Origin: Ralstonia pickettii
Lineage (GTDB): Bacteria > Pseudomonadota > Gammaproteobacteria > Burkholderiales > Burkholderiaceae
Direction of reading: 5' to 3'
DNA length: 64,000 nt
Assembly (NCBI RefSeq): GCF_030582395.1
Contig: NZ_CP104382.1
Coordinates: forward strand, 434,001 to 498,000
How positions within the stretch are numbered: the first letter of the stretch is position 1; every line of letters starts with the position of its first letter. Shown here one piece after another: positions 34,911 through 45,374 of the stretch. The translations under genes were made by a program, and so were the position numbers. The notes beneath the pieces are model-generated. The model saw only the letters and a program-made list of their open reading frames with translations. It made no database searches and was not told where the DNA came from.

Positions 34911-35858
34911 TCAGGCGGGCGAGGCGGCGTGCGCCTCCAGCAGCGCATCGATTTCGGCTTGCGTGCCCGCATACGCGCCGGCGCGCGTGGCGGTGAGGGC
35001 GGCCGCCGCAGCGGCTTGGCGCAGATGCGCCTGCGGTGGCGCCTCGGGCGACTGCAGCTGGCTCGCCAGCCAGGCGCCCATCGCGGCATCGCCGCAGCCG
35101 ACGGTGTCCGCCACCGGCACGGCAAAGGCCGGTTGGGCGATACGCGCATCGTCTTGCCCGCCGTGCACCGCTGCCAGCCATTCCATGCCGTCGGCCCCGA
35201 GCGTGAGCAGGATGTCGGCTTGCGGCGCGAGGGTGCGCAGCGTGGCGAGCGGATCGGCATCACCGGGAAACAGCTGGCGCAAGTCTTCATCCGACACCTT
35301 GATGTCCGATGCGATGGCAGCCATGCGCAGCAGCAGCGGCGCGTAGTGCGGAGCGTTCATCGCCGTGCGCCAGTTCGGGTCGAAGGTGATGCGAGTGCCT
35401 TGCGCGGCCAGCGTTTCGGCTAGCGCCACGAGGCGGCTGCCGAGCGGCTCGCGCGCCAGGCTGATGCAGCCGAAGTGGGCGATTTCCGCGGCGGTTTGCC
35501 ACCCGGCGGGCAGGGCTTGCGCATCGAAATGCAGGTCGGCGCTGTCATCGCCGACGAAGAAGTAGTGCGGCGGCTGGGTCGACGTGACCATCGCGAGCAA
35601 CGGCGAGCGATCCACGCGCTGCAGATAGCGCAGGTCGAGCCCGGCGGCCTGGGAATCGGCGAAGAGCGCATCGCCGAACACGTCGTTGCTGATGGCGCCG
35701 GCGTAGCCCGTGGGTACACCCAGACGCGCCGCCACGCGCGCCACGTTCCAGCATGCGCCGCCTGGCCGGGCGAGCCATTGGCCGTTGCCTTGGTGCAGGA
35801 AATCGGTGAGCGCTTCGCCAAAGACGACAAGGCGGGGCAGTGGCAGGGCATCGGTCAT
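34911..35858 (-). CDS. mtlZ: PfkB-family carbohydrate kinase (fructokinase), last gene of the polyol operon
   Basis: Phosphorylates the fructose produced by mannitol dehydrogenase, to fructose 6-phosphate. The N-terminal substrate glycines ([25 protein letters not shown]) and the C-terminal anion-hole motif [15 protein letters not shown] are intact. The 315-residue length is normal. Its ATG overlaps the stop of the xylulokinase gene (ATGA), so translation is coupled. Gene order matches Pseudomonas mtlZ; substrate assignment rests on that context. Confidence 0.9.
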   Translation of the reverse strand: MTDALPLPRLVVFGEALTDFLHQGNGQWLARPGGACWNVARVAARLGVPTGYAGAISNDVFGDALFADSQAAGLDLRYLQRVDRSPLLAMVTSTQPPHYFFVGDDSADLHFDAQALPAGWQTAAEIAHFGCISLAREPLGSRLVALAETLAAQGTRITFDPNWRTAMNAPHYAPLLLRMAAIASDIKVSDEDLRQLFPGDADPLATLRTLAPQADILLTLGADGMEWLAAVHGGQDDARIAQPAFAVPVADTVGCGDAAMGAWLASQLQSPEAPPQAHLRQAAAAAALTATRAGAYAGTQAEIDALLEAHAASPA

Positions 35859-37363
35859 GCGGGCAAGGGCAGGTTGGTCGACTGGGTGGCGGGCGTGACC
35901 GGCAGCGGCGAAGCTCGCCGATACAGCGCACGGAACGTGGATAGGCGTTCAGCAAGCCGCGCGTGGCGTGCGGCATCGGGCCGATACGTGGCTTGCACGG
36001 GCGGCTTGGCGCAGACAGCTGCTTCGATGCCGCCATCGGCCATCCAGCCCAGGCGGGCAGCACCGAGCGCGCCACCGGCTTCGCTGCCGACATGCGTGGT
36101 CAGTTCTGTGTCGAGCGTGTCGGCCAGCAACTGCGCCCAGAACGGACTGCGCGAGCCGCCGCCCACAAACGAGAGCGAGGTCACCTGTGTGCCGGCTGCG
36201 CGCAAGGCGTCCAGGCCATCCGCCATGCCGAAGGCGACGCCTTCGATCACGGCATAGCCCAGCGCGGCGCGGTCGCTGGCATGCGTGAGGTTGTGAAAAT
36301 GGCCTTGCGCAAACGCATCGTTGTGCGGCGTACGTTCGCCGCTGAGGTAGGGCAGGAAGAACGGCGCTGACTGGCGTTCCGTTTGTTCCGTGGCGGCCAG
36401 CGCGGCAATTTCAGGCAGCAGCGTGGTTTCCGGCACGCTCGTCAGCCGGCAGAACCAGCGCAGGCAGCTCGCGGCGGAAAGCATCACACTCATCTGGTGC
36501 CAGCGCCCCGGCAGCGCATGGCAGAACGCATGCAGGGCTTGGGCGGGGTTCGGACGGAAGCGGTCGTTGACCACAAAGATCACGCCCGATGTGCCCAGCG
36601 ACAGAAAGCCATCGCCGGGCTGAGTCGCGCCGATGCCTACAGCGCTGGCTGCACCATCGCCACCGCCGCCAGCCACGACGACGCCATGCGCGAGGCCCCA
36701 TGCATCGGCCACCTCGGGCAGCAGCGTTCCGCTGGGGGCGCTGCCTTCCACCAGGCGCGGCATCTTGCTGGGTGCCAAGCCCGTCGCGGCGAGCAGTTCG
36801 TCGGACCACGCGCGCCGTGCCACGTCCAGCCATAGCGTGCCGCCCGCATCCGAGGGGTCGGACGCGCGCTCGCCTGTCAAGCGCAGGCGCAGGTAGTCCT
36901 TGGGCAGCAGCACGCAGTCGATGGCGTTGAACACATCGGGTTCATGGCGTGCGCTCCACAGCAGCTTCGGCGCGGTAAAACCGGGCATCGCCAGGTTGCC
37001 GGCCACGGTGTGCAGGTTCGGCACACGGCGCGTCAGTTCAACGCATTCGGCCGTGCTGCGCGTGTCGTTCCAGAGCATGGCTGGACGCAGCACGCGGTTG
37101 CGTGCGTCGAGCAGCACCGCGCCGTGCATTTGGCCCGACAGGCCGATGGCGCGGGTGGCAGCGAAGGCCTCCGGCGCCGCATCACGCAGTTTTCCGATGG
37201 CGGCGCTGGTGGCCTGCCACCAATCTTCCGGCGTTTGTTCGGCCCAACCCGGATGCGGCCGCGATACGGTGAGCGGCTCCCCGGCCGTGCCGACGATGGT
37301 GCCCGCTGCATCGAGCAACAGCACTTTGACTTCCGAGGTTCCGAGATCGATGCCGAGGTACAT
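35855..37363 (-). CDS. xylB: Xylulokinase, polyol operon
   Basis: FGGY-family kinase converting D-xylulose, made from D-arabitol by the operon dehydrogenase, to xylulose 5-phosphate. I chose the ATG at 37363 because MYLGIDLGTSEVKVLLLD is the canonical start; the longer frame upstream is not protein-like. The first phosphate loop DLGTS, LSGQMHGAVLLD, and the C-terminal FVGGGSRSPFWAQLLAD typical of FGGY kinases are all present. Equivalent to Pseudomonas mtlY. A 68-base gap separates it from the dehydrogenase gene upstream. Confidence 0.92.
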   Translation of the reverse strand: MYLGIDLGTSEVKVLLLDAAGTIVGTAGEPLTVSRPHPGWAEQTPEDWWQATSAAIGKLRDAAPEAFAATRAIGLSGQMHGAVLLDARNRVLRPAMLWNDTRSTAECVELTRRVPNLHTVAGNLAMPGFTAPKLLWSARHEPDVFNAIDCVLLPKDYLRLRLTGERASDPSDAGGTLWLDVARRAWSDELLAATGLAPSKMPRLVEGSAPSGTLLPEVADAWGLAHGVVVAGGGGDGAASAVGIGATQPGDGFLSLGTSGVIFVVNDRFRPNPAQALHAFCHALPGRWHQMSVMLSAASCLRWFCRLTSVPETTLLPEIAALAATEQTERQSAPFFLPYLSGERTPHNDAFAQGHFHNLTHASDRAALGYAVIEGVAFGMADGLDALRAAGTQVTSLSFVGGGSRSPFWAQLLADTLDTELTTHVGSEAGGALGAARLGWMADGGIEAAVCAKPPVQATYRPDAARHARLAERLSTFRALYRRASPLPVTPATQSTNLPLPA

Positions 37364-37431
37364 GAGGCCGCCGGGTCCGGTTGCTTGAACCGTGGATTGT
37401 CGCGCGAATCCGCCGTTGCGTTTGTCGATGA

Positions 37432-38850
37432 CTAGCCGGCAGTGGCGCCTTGTTCGACTGCCAGCCACGCCCGCACACGCCCGATGGCGTTGCGGACAAG
37501 ACCGGTGAGCGCTTCCGTGCCCGCAAGGCTGCCCCACAGCGCAGCGTTCCGGCAGTACACGGCAACCGGGTCATCGGCCTCGAGCATGGCATGTGCGGCA
37601 ACCGGATCGAACTGGCCATCCTGATAGGCATACGGCAGCGTGCCGGCGTGCCAGCGCTCCAGGAAGACAAAGAACAGCGCCGGCAGCATCGCCGTGGCAA
37701 GCGGCACATGCCCGCGCGCAAAGGATTCCGCCAGCGTGGGCGTGATGAACCCGGGAATTTTCGAAAAGCCGTCCGCCGCCACGCGCTGGTTGGTGTCCCT
37801 GATGTGTGGGTTGGCGAAACGGTCGAGCACGGTGTCGCGGTAGGCGGCCAGGTCGATGGGGCTGGGCTGGTTGGCCGTGAGACAGGGGATGACATCGTCG
37901 GTCACGTAATCGCTCGCCATGCGGTGGATGGACGGCACCGCCACGCTTTCATCGATCGTCTGCAGCCCCAGGAGCGTGCCGGCCCACGCGATGCAGCTGT
38001 GGCTGGCGTTGAGCACGCGGATCTTCGCTTCCTCGTACGGCAGCACCGAGGCGACGAACTCCACCCCCACGCGTTCGAGCGCGGGCCGTCCGGCGCGGAA
38101 GTCGTCTTCCACCACCCATTGCGCGAAGGTCTCGGCCATCACGGGGCAGCGGTCTTGCCAGCCGGTTTGTGCCGCCACGCGTTGGCGCAAGGCGTCGGTG
38201 GGGCGCGGCGTGATGCGGTCGACCATCGTGTTGGGCGTGCTGGCGTGCGCGTCGAGCCATGAGATGAGGTCGCTGTCACCGGGCTCGCCGCGCAGCGTGA
38301 GGAACTGGCGCAGGCCGCTTCGGAAGCGCTCGCCGTTGTGGCGCAGGTTGTCGCAATTGAGCAGCGTGATCGGTGCGCCGCCACGCTGCAAGCGCAGGCG
38401 CAGCAGGCGCGCCAGGGCACCGTAGAGCGTGCTGGCACCGCCGCGCAGGTCGGCGGTGATGTCCGGCTGCGTGGCGTCGAGCTGGTGTTGCTGGTCGAGG
38501 TAGTAGCCGCCTTCCGTCACGGTGAACGAGATCACGCGCGTGTCGGCTGCCGCGCCGATCTCGCACAGAGCCGCAAGTTCGGCATCCCACGGCACCACCG
38601 CATCAATCGATTGGATGCGCGTGTATTGGCGATGACCGGCGGTGTCGACCGTCTCCAGCGTGTAGGCGCCGCGCTGTGCGGCAAGGTCATGCAGCAGCGA
38701 GCCGGCATCGTCGCGAATATTGGCCAGCGCCAGGCGCCACGACGTGTCGCCGGTCTCGCGAAGGCGATGCAGATACCACGCCTGATGGGCGCGATGGAAG
38801 GAGCCGGCACCGAGGTGCAGCCAGGTGGAAGAAGCGTTGGGGGAAGGCAT
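37432..38850 (-). CDS. mtlD: Mannitol/polyol 2-dehydrogenase, long-chain family
   Basis: Oxidises mannitol to fructose (and often D-arabitol to xylulose) with NAD. The Rossmann-type N-terminus [20 protein letters not shown] is typical of the mannitol dehydrogenase family. The catalytic motif K-x4-N-x2-H is present ([16 protein letters not shown]). I chose the ATG at 38850; a TTG at 38865 is in frame. The zinc-independent long-chain polyol dehydrogenase length (about 472 aa) fits. It sits between the transport ATPase and the xylulokinase, as in the Pseudomonas mtl operon. Confidence 0.93.
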   Translation of the reverse strand: MPSPNASSTWLHLGAGSFHRAHQAWYLHRLRETGDTSWRLALANIRDDAGSLLHDLAAQRGAYTLETVDTAGHRQYTRIQSIDAVVPWDAELAALCEIGAAADTRVISFTVTEGGYYLDQQHQLDATQPDITADLRGGASTLYGALARLLRLRLQRGGAPITLLNCDNLRHNGERFRSGLRQFLTLRGEPGDSDLISWLDAHASTPNTMVDRITPRPTDALRQRVAAQTGWQDRCPVMAETFAQWVVEDDFRAGRPALERVGVEFVASVLPYEEAKIRVLNASHSCIAWAGTLLGLQTIDESVAVPSIHRMASDYVTDDVIPCLTANQPSPIDLAAYRDTVLDRFANPHIRDTNQRVAADGFSKIPGFITPTLAESFARGHVPLATAMLPALFFVFLERWHAGTLPYAYQDGQFDPVAAHAMLEADDPVAVYCRNAALWGSLAGTEALTGLVRNAIGRVRAWLAVEQGATAG

Positions 38851-38883
38851 GATCGGTGCGTGCAACGTTGGACGGGGTGACCC

Positions 38884-40002
<1,119 letters not shown>

Positions 40003-40036
40003 GGCGAGGTCTCCTTGGGCATGTTCTGTGTGCGGA

Positions 40037-40753
40037 TCAGGCGGGCGTGGCGAGCGTCGACGTCAGCGCATCGGCCAGTGCCCGCGTGTCGGTAAAGACG
40101 TGGCGCGCTCCGGCAGCCAGCAGGCGCTGCGTGGCGACTGCCGGCACATGGGCGACGCCGGCAAAGCCGAATACGGTCAGGCCGGCGGCTCGTGCGGCGC
40201 GCACGCCGGTGTCGCTGTCTTCTATGACCAAGCATTGCGCGGGGCTGGCGCCCAGGCCCGCACAGGCTGCGAGGTACACATCCGGTGCCGGCTTGGGCCG
40301 CGGTGTTTCGTAAGCGCTGTAGATGTGCCGGCCAAACACGTCGAGCAGGCCTGCTCTGCGCAGGCTTGCTTCAATGCGGGGGCGGCTGCTGTTGCTGGCG
40401 ACGGCCTTGGGCTGCGGCAGCGTTGCAAGCAGGTTGGCGATGCCGGGCACGGGCTGCGATTGCGTGGCGCAGTCGTGTTCGACATCAGCCAGCACGCCGG
40501 CCAGTTGCGTGTCGGACAGATGAAAGCCGAGGCTGCTCTGCAGCTCCGTCAACAGCGCCATCGTGTTCATGCCCAGGCGCGGCTCGAGCACTTCTTCAAG
40601 CGCGGCGGATGATAGATGCGGCACGTGCGGACCCAGCGTGCGGATCAGCGCGCGCAGCGCCACCGATTCGCTGTCGATCAGCACGCCGTCGCAGTCACAG
40701 ATCAGGTAGGCGGGCGCGCGCGCGTTGGCATATTCGTTGGCGTGTAATGTCAT
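40037..40753 (-). CDS. HAD-superfamily phosphatase inserted in the polyol operon, 238 aa
   Basis: HAD motif I is ICDCDGVLIDSE (both aspartates present), motif II is SNSS, motif III is the lysine in RPKPAPDVYL and motif IV is VIEDSDTGVRAA, with the helical cap between motifs I and II. This is a beta-phosphoglucomutase-like phosphatase. Its ATG overlaps the MtlG stop codon (ATGA), so it is firmly in the operon. The Pseudomonas mtl operon lacks it. It may dephosphorylate a dead-end polyol or ketose phosphate; the substrate is inference. Confidence 0.88.
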   Translation of the reverse strand: MTLHANEYANARAPAYLICDCDGVLIDSESVALRALIRTLGPHVPHLSSAALEEVLEPRLGMNTMALLTELQSSLGFHLSDTQLAGVLADVEHDCATQSQPVPGIANLLATLPQPKAVASNSSRPRIEASLRRAGLLDVFGRHIYSAYETPRPKPAPDVYLAACAGLGASPAQCLVIEDSDTGVRAARAAGLTVFGFAGVAHVPAVATQRLLAAGARHVFTDTRALADALTSTLATPA

Positions 40754-41571
40754 TTCACGGCCCCGAACGTCAGGCCACGCACAAGTTGCCGTTGTGCCAG
40801 CCAACCCAGCACGAGGATCGGCGCAATGGCCAGGACCGAGGCCGCCGATAGCTTCGCCCAGAAGAGCCCCTCGGGGTTGGAGTACGACGCGATGAACACG
40901 GTGAGCGGCGCGGCATCGATGCTGGTCAGGTTCAGGCTCCAGAACGCTTCGTTCCACGACAGGATCAGCAGGAGCAGTGCGGTGGAGGCAAGCCCCGGCA
41001 GCATCGTCGGCAACAGCACGTAGACGAGTTCCTGCCAGAGATTGGCGCCGTCCATGCGCGCGGCCTCGAGAATCTCGCGCGGCACGTCGTTGCAGTAGGT
41101 AAAGACCATCCACACGGCAATCGGCAGGTTGGCGAGCGTGTAAACGATGACGAGCGCGGTAATGGAATCCAGCAGCCCCGCCGTCTTCGCCAGCAGGTAC
41201 ACCGGCAGCAGCACGCCCACGGCCGGCATCATCTTGGTCGACAGCATCCACAGCAGCACCTGCTGCGTGCGCTTGTTCGGGAAGAACGCCATCGCGTAGC
41301 CCGCGGGAATGGCAATCGCCAGCGCCAGCAGCGTGGAGATGATCGACACCGCCAGCGAGTTGCCGAGGAAGCTCGGGTAATGCGCGCGCCCGAGCACCTC
41401 GCGGAAGCTGGCGAGCGTGGGCGTGAACCACAGCGTGGGCGTATACGCGTCCTGCTCGGTCTTGAAGGCCGTCAGCGCCGCCCACGCGATGGGAAAGAAC
41501 AGCGCCAGGGCAATCGCCCAGGCCAGCACGCCGGCAAGCCGCGTGCGCCAGGTTGAGGTGAGCGTGCTCAT
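40750..41571 (-). CDS. mtlG: Polyol ABC transporter permease (MtlG type)
   Basis: Six membrane helices starting LAGVLAWAIALALFFPIAWAALTAFK. The cytoplasmic EAA loop, contacting the ATPase, is EAARMDGANLWQELVYVLLPTMLPGL. The length of 273 residues matches MalG/MtlG-type permeases. The start overlaps the MtlF stop by four bases. It forms the membrane channel with the MtlF-type permease at 41568-42521. Confidence 0.93.
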   Translation of the reverse strand: MSTLTSTWRTRLAGVLAWAIALALFFPIAWAALTAFKTEQDAYTPTLWFTPTLASFREVLGRAHYPSFLGNSLAVSIISTLLALAIAIPAGYAMAFFPNKRTQQVLLWMLSTKMMPAVGVLLPVYLLAKTAGLLDSITALVIVYTLANLPIAVWMVFTYCNDVPREILEAARMDGANLWQELVYVLLPTMLPGLASTALLLLILSWNEAFWSLNLTSIDAAPLTVFIASYSNPEGLFWAKLSAASVLAIAPILVLGWLAQRQLVRGLTFGAVK

Positions 41572-42521
41572 TGCTCATGCACTCCCTTCAGATTCCGGGC
41601 CAGCATGCGGACCAGGAAGAACGCCACCACGTTTGCCAGCACCACCGCCACGATGCCGCCCGCCGACGCAATGCCGATGTCGAACTGCTGCAGGCCGAGG
41701 CTGTAGACGAAGTAGGCGAGGTTGGTGGTGGCCGTGCCGGGGCCGCCCGCGGTGGTGGTGTGGATCTCGGCGAAGATCGACAGCAGGAAGATGGTCTCGA
41801 TCATCACCACCACGGCAATCGCACGCTTCAGGTGCGGCAGCACGATGTGCCAGAAGATGCGCACCGGGCTCGCGCCGTCGAGCTGCGCGGCTTCCTTCTG
41901 CTCGGGGTCGAGCGATTGCAGTGCCGTCAGCAGGATCAGGAAGGCAAATGGCGTCCACTGCCAAGCAACGATGATGATGACGGAGAGCATCGGATGCGCC
42001 GCCAGCCAATCCACCGGCTCGGCGCCGAACAGCCGCGCCACCCAGGCGGCCAGGCCGTACACGGGGTGCAGCATCATGTTCTTCCAGATGAGTGCCGCCA
42101 CCGTCGGCATGACGAAGAACGGGCTGATCACGAGAATGCGCGCCACGCCGCGCCCCGCAAACGGCTGATCGAACAGCACCGCCAGCAGCGTGCCCGCCAC
42201 GACGCTGATCACCAGCACCGAGCCGATCAGCACCAGCGTATTGCCGATGGCCGGCCAGAAGGCGGGGTCTTCGATCAGGAAACGGTAGTTGTCGAGCCCC
42301 GCCAGACCGGTCTGATCTGGGTTGAGCAGGTTGTAGCGGCTGACGGAGAAATACAGCGTCATCGCAAGCGGCACGGTCATCCACAGCAGCAGCACCAGCA
42401 CCGATGGCGACACCAGCAGCGTCGGCAGCCAGCGCCGGGCGCCGTTTTGTGGTTGTACGGGCTGGGCCGGTGACGGCGTACCACCCATGCCGTTCACCTG
42501 TGACTCCAATACGTGTTCCAT
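41568..42521 (-). CDS. mtlF: Polyol ABC transporter permease (MtlF type)
   Basis: GGAGGTGTC precedes the ATG at 42521. Six membrane helices are visible, starting WLPTLLVSPSVLVLLLWMTVPLAMTLYFS. The EAA loop is KEAAQLDGASPVRIFWHIVLPHLK. The 317-residue length is normal. It follows the binding-protein gene by 28 bases and overlaps MtlG by four. Confidence 0.93.
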   Translation of the reverse strand: MEHVLESQVNGMGGTPSPAQPVQPQNGARRWLPTLLVSPSVLVLLLWMTVPLAMTLYFSVSRYNLLNPDQTGLAGLDNYRFLIEDPAFWPAIGNTLVLIGSVLVISVVAGTLLAVLFDQPFAGRGVARILVISPFFVMPTVAALIWKNMMLHPVYGLAAWVARLFGAEPVDWLAAHPMLSVIIIVAWQWTPFAFLILLTALQSLDPEQKEAAQLDGASPVRIFWHIVLPHLKRAIAVVVMIETIFLLSIFAEIHTTTAGGPGTATTNLAYFVYSLGLQQFDIGIASAGGIVAVVLANVVAFFLVRMLARNLKGVHEQ

Positions 42522-42549
42522 GACACCTCCTGGCGCAGCAGCGGCCGCA

Positions 42550-43899
42550 TCACTTCAGATAGCCGCCTTGGCGCATCGCACGTTGTGCCTGCGATTGCGA
42601 CACACGCAGTGCGTCGTCCACCGTCGTCTTGCCAGTGAGCGCGCCGGCAATCGCCTGGCCGACCACCGTGCCCAGCGACTGGAACTCCGGAATCGTCACG
42701 AACTGCACGCCGGTGTACGGCACCTTTTGCGCAGACGGATCGTTCGGATTGGCGGTCTCGATGGCGTGGCGCACGAAGCTCGAGAACGGCGCGGCCTTCT
42801 GGTAGGCCGGATCGTCATACGTCGATGCGCGCGTGCCGGGCGGCACTTCGCCCCAGCCCTGCGCCTTGGCCACGGCGCGGATGTAGTCCTTTGATGTCGC
42901 CCAGGCCGCGAACGTCTTGGCAGCCTCCGGCGATTTCGACGACTTCGGCACCGCGAGCGCCCAGATCCACAGCCAGTGAGAGCCCTTCGGCGTGCTGGCG
43001 ATAGGCGCATTCGCAAAGCCGACCTTGTCGGCCACCTTGGAATCCTTCGCGCTGCTGACCATGCCGGCGGCGACGGTGGCGTCGATCCACATGCCGCACT
43101 TGCCGCCCGAGAACAGCACGAGATTTTCGTTGAAGCCGTTGCTGCTTGCTCCGGGCGGGCCGTACTTCTTCAGCAGATCGACATACGAGTTGACCGCCTG
43201 TTTCCATTGCGGCGTGTCGATGGTCGGCTGCCATTTCTCGTCGAACCAGCGGCCGCCGAACGTGTTGACCATGGTGGACACCAGCGCCATGTTTTCGCCC
43301 CAGCCTGCCCGGCCGCGCAGGCAGATGCCGTACACACCCTTGGCGGGGTCGTGCAGCTTGGCCGCAAACTTGGCAATGTCCTCATACGTGGGCTGCTCGG
43401 GCATCTTCAAGCCCGCCGCGCTGAACAGATCGTGCCGGTAGTACGTCATCGAGCTTTCGGCATAGAACGGCACGGCGAAGAGCTTGCCGCCCTGCGAAAG
43501 GCCATCGCGCACCGTTGGCAGCAGGTCAGCCGTGTCGTAGCTGGCGGGCATGTCGAGCGGGGCGAGCCAGCCTTTCTTGGCCCACAGCGGCGCTTCGTAG
43601 CCGCCGATCGTCATCAGGTCGAACTGGCCGCTGCCCGTGGCGATGTCGGTGGTCACGCGCTGGCGCAGCACGCCTTCTTCCAGCGTGACCCAGCGCAGTT
43701 TGATGTCGGGGTGCGCCTGCTCGAACTGTGTCGACAGTTTCTGCAGCACGATCATGTCGGGGTTGTTGATCGTGGCGATCGTGAGCGTGGTGGGTGCGGC
43801 CTGCGCAGAGACAGCGCAGAGAGCGGGGAAGGCAGCGAGGGCGGTCAGCTTGAGTAGGTGGGATGGGCGGGCCATCCCGCGCAGAAGCGTGCGGAACAT
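42550..43899 (-). CDS. mtlE: Polyol-binding periplasmic protein (MtlE type), first gene of the operon
   Basis: AAGGAG precedes the ATG at 43899. The signal peptide ends near ALCAVSAQA-APTT (residue 34). The mature protein is a family 1 extracellular solute-binding protein (ITTINNPDMIVLQKLSTQFEQAHPDIKLRWV, MTIGGYEAPLWAKKGWLAPLD). It captures the polyol for MtlF/G/K. The 449-residue length fits MtlE/SmoE. Ligand could be mannitol, sorbitol or arabitol. Confidence 0.93.
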   Translation of the reverse strand: MFRTLLRGMARPSHLLKLTALAAFPALCAVSAQAAPTTLTIATINNPDMIVLQKLSTQFEQAHPDIKLRWVTLEEGVLRQRVTTDIATGSGQFDLMTIGGYEAPLWAKKGWLAPLDMPASYDTADLLPTVRDGLSQGGKLFAVPFYAESSMTYYRHDLFSAAGLKMPEQPTYEDIAKFAAKLHDPAKGVYGICLRGRAGWGENMALVSTMVNTFGGRWFDEKWQPTIDTPQWKQAVNSYVDLLKKYGPPGASSNGFNENLVLFSGGKCGMWIDATVAAGMVSSAKDSKVADKVGFANAPIASTPKGSHWLWIWALAVPKSSKSPEAAKTFAAWATSKDYIRAVAKAQGWGEVPPGTRASTYDDPAYQKAAPFSSFVRHAIETANPNDPSAQKVPYTGVQFVTIPEFQSLGTVVGQAIAGALTGKTTVDDALRVSQSQAQRAMRQGGYLK

Positions 43900-43963
43900 G
43901 CAGTCGTCTCCTTTCTTGGAATGTGGCGATGCGGGCGCACCGCCAGGACTTGCTTCGGGGTTT

Positions 43964-44027
43964 GAGCAATTGTCCGTGTTGTGGGCAAATAATCGGATGC
44001 GATGTTGCGCTTGTCAAGCAAATGCTC
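43964..44027. promoter_or_regulatory. Candidate SorC-regulator operator between mtlE and its regulator
   Basis: GAGCAATTG (43964-43972) and CAAATGCTC (44019-44027) are inverted copies matching at 8 of 9 positions, with centres about 55 bp apart. A short dyad GCTTG-T-CAAGC lies immediately before the right copy. The 187-bp divergent region holds both promoters, so the repeat pair is a plausible operator with DNA looping. Assignment is inferred from position. Confidence 0.45.
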
Positions 44028-44086
44028 GTTGCAGGGGCAAAAGCAGGCTACGATGCATATCGCCAGGGTTCTAGAGGAGGCGCTGC

Positions 44087-45040
44087 GTGTCCAAGCAGCA
44101 GGAAAAACGAGACCAGGCCGCGCGGGCGGCGTGGCTGTACTACGTGGGCAACCACACGCAACACGACATCGCCGAGCAACTGGGCGTGTCACGCCAGATC
44201 GCCCAGCGGCTGATCGCCTATGCCGTGGAGCATGGGCTGGTGAAGGTGCGTGTGACGCATCCGGTGTCTGCGTGTCTGGAGTTGGCGGAGAACCTGCGCA
44301 GCCGTTTCCGGCTGGACACCTGCCACGTGGTGCCGGCCAGTGCCGACGATGCAGACGCTGCCCAACGCATGATCGCCGTGGCCGCCGCAGAAATCATGGA
44401 GCGCCACCTGCTGGCCGACGCGTCGCGCGTGGTGAACGTCGGCTCGGGTCGCACGCTGCGTGCCGCGATCGACCAACTTCCGGATCTTGACCGGCCGCAG
44501 CATCGCATCGTCTCGATGGTCGGGGCGATTGCGGCGGATGGCTCGTCCAACCGCTACGACGTCGCGCTTGCGGCGGCGGAGAAAACGCGCAGCCGCTATT
44601 ACCTGCTCCCGGCGCCGCTCGTTGCCGATAACGCGGAAGACACGCGGCAGTGGTGCCAGCACAGGCTTTACGGTGTGGTGGCCGATCTGGCTGCGCAGGC
44701 GGATGTCACCTTCATCGGTGTCGGCACGATCGGGCCGGGTTGCGCATTGCAGGTCGATGGCTTCATCAGCGAGAAGGATGTCGATGACCTGTTAGCCCAT
44801 GGCGCGGCCGGCGAGCTGATCGGCCGGCCCATCGACGGCCAGGGGCGCTTGCTCAAGGTGCCGCTGCAGACCCGCATTACCAGCTTGCCGCTCAAGCCGA
44901 TGCCGTCTCGTCCCGTGATCGCCATTGCAGGTGGCGTGGCCAAGGCAGGCGCGATCGGGGCGGCGTTGCGCGGCGGCTGGCTGACGGGTCTTGTGACCGA
45001 CGAAGCCTGCGCCCAGCGAATCCTGGCTGCATTGGACTGA
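44087..45040 (+). CDS. SorC-family sugar-binding transcriptional regulator
   Basis: GAGGAGG precedes the GTG at 44087. The N-terminal helix-turn-helix is HDIAEQLGVSRQIAQRLIAYAVEHGLV (about residues 25-52). The rest is the SorC/DeoR-type phosphosugar-binding domain (VNVGSGRTLRAAIDQL, GVGTIGPGCALQVDGFIS, AIAGGVAKAGAIGAAL). Divergent from the polyol operon, it probably controls it in response to a sugar phosphate. The Pseudomonas operon uses an AraC-type MtlR instead. Confidence 0.92.
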   Translation: MSKQQEKRDQAARAAWLYYVGNHTQHDIAEQLGVSRQIAQRLIAYAVEHGLVKVRVTHPVSACLELAENLRSRFRLDTCHVVPASADDADAAQRMIAVAAAEIMERHLLADASRVVNVGSGRTLRAAIDQLPDLDRPQHRIVSMVGAIAADGSSNRYDVALAAAEKTRSRYYLLPAPLVADNAEDTRQWCQHRLYGVVADLAAQADVTFIGVGTIGPGCALQVDGFISEKDVDDLLAHGAAGELIGRPIDGQGRLLKVPLQTRITSLPLKPMPSRPVIAIAGGVAKAGAIGAALRGGWLTGLVTDEACAQRILAALD

Positions 45041-45061
45041 ACCTATTCCACCGAGGACGCA

Positions 45062-45370
45062 ATGCTCGAACTCCGCCCGACCTGCGAACACTGCAATACC
45101 GCCCTGCCGCCCGACTCCACGCACGCGCGCATCTGCTCATTCGAATGCACGTTCTGCGCGACGTGTGCGGACGGCGTATTCGGCAATGTCTGCCCGAACT
45201 GCGGGGGCGGCTTTGCGGCACGGCCGATCCGCCCGTCGAAGGATTGGAAGAACGGCAACTTCCTGGGCAAGTATCCGGCCAGCACGACGGTCAAGCATCG
45301 CCGCGCGGATTTGGCCGCGCATGCCGAATTGGCGGCGGCCATCGGATCGACGCCGCCGGAAAAGCGCTGA
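45062..45370 (+). CDS. DUF1272 family cysteine-rich protein, 102 aa
   Basis: The conserved core MLELRPTCEHCNTALPPDS, ICSFECTFCATCADG and NVCPNCGGGF supplies about ten cysteines arranged as CxxC pairs, suggesting a two-zinc cluster. The C-terminal Arg/Lys/Ala tail is extra. It lies 21 bases after the SorC regulator on the same strand, probably in one transcript, but a functional link to polyol use is not evident. Family function is unknown. Confidence 0.9.
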   Translation: MLELRPTCEHCNTALPPDSTHARICSFECTFCATCADGVFGNVCPNCGGGFAARPIRPSKDWKNGNFLGKYPASTTVKHRRADLAAHAELAAAIGSTPPEKR

Positions 45371-45374
45371 CGGT

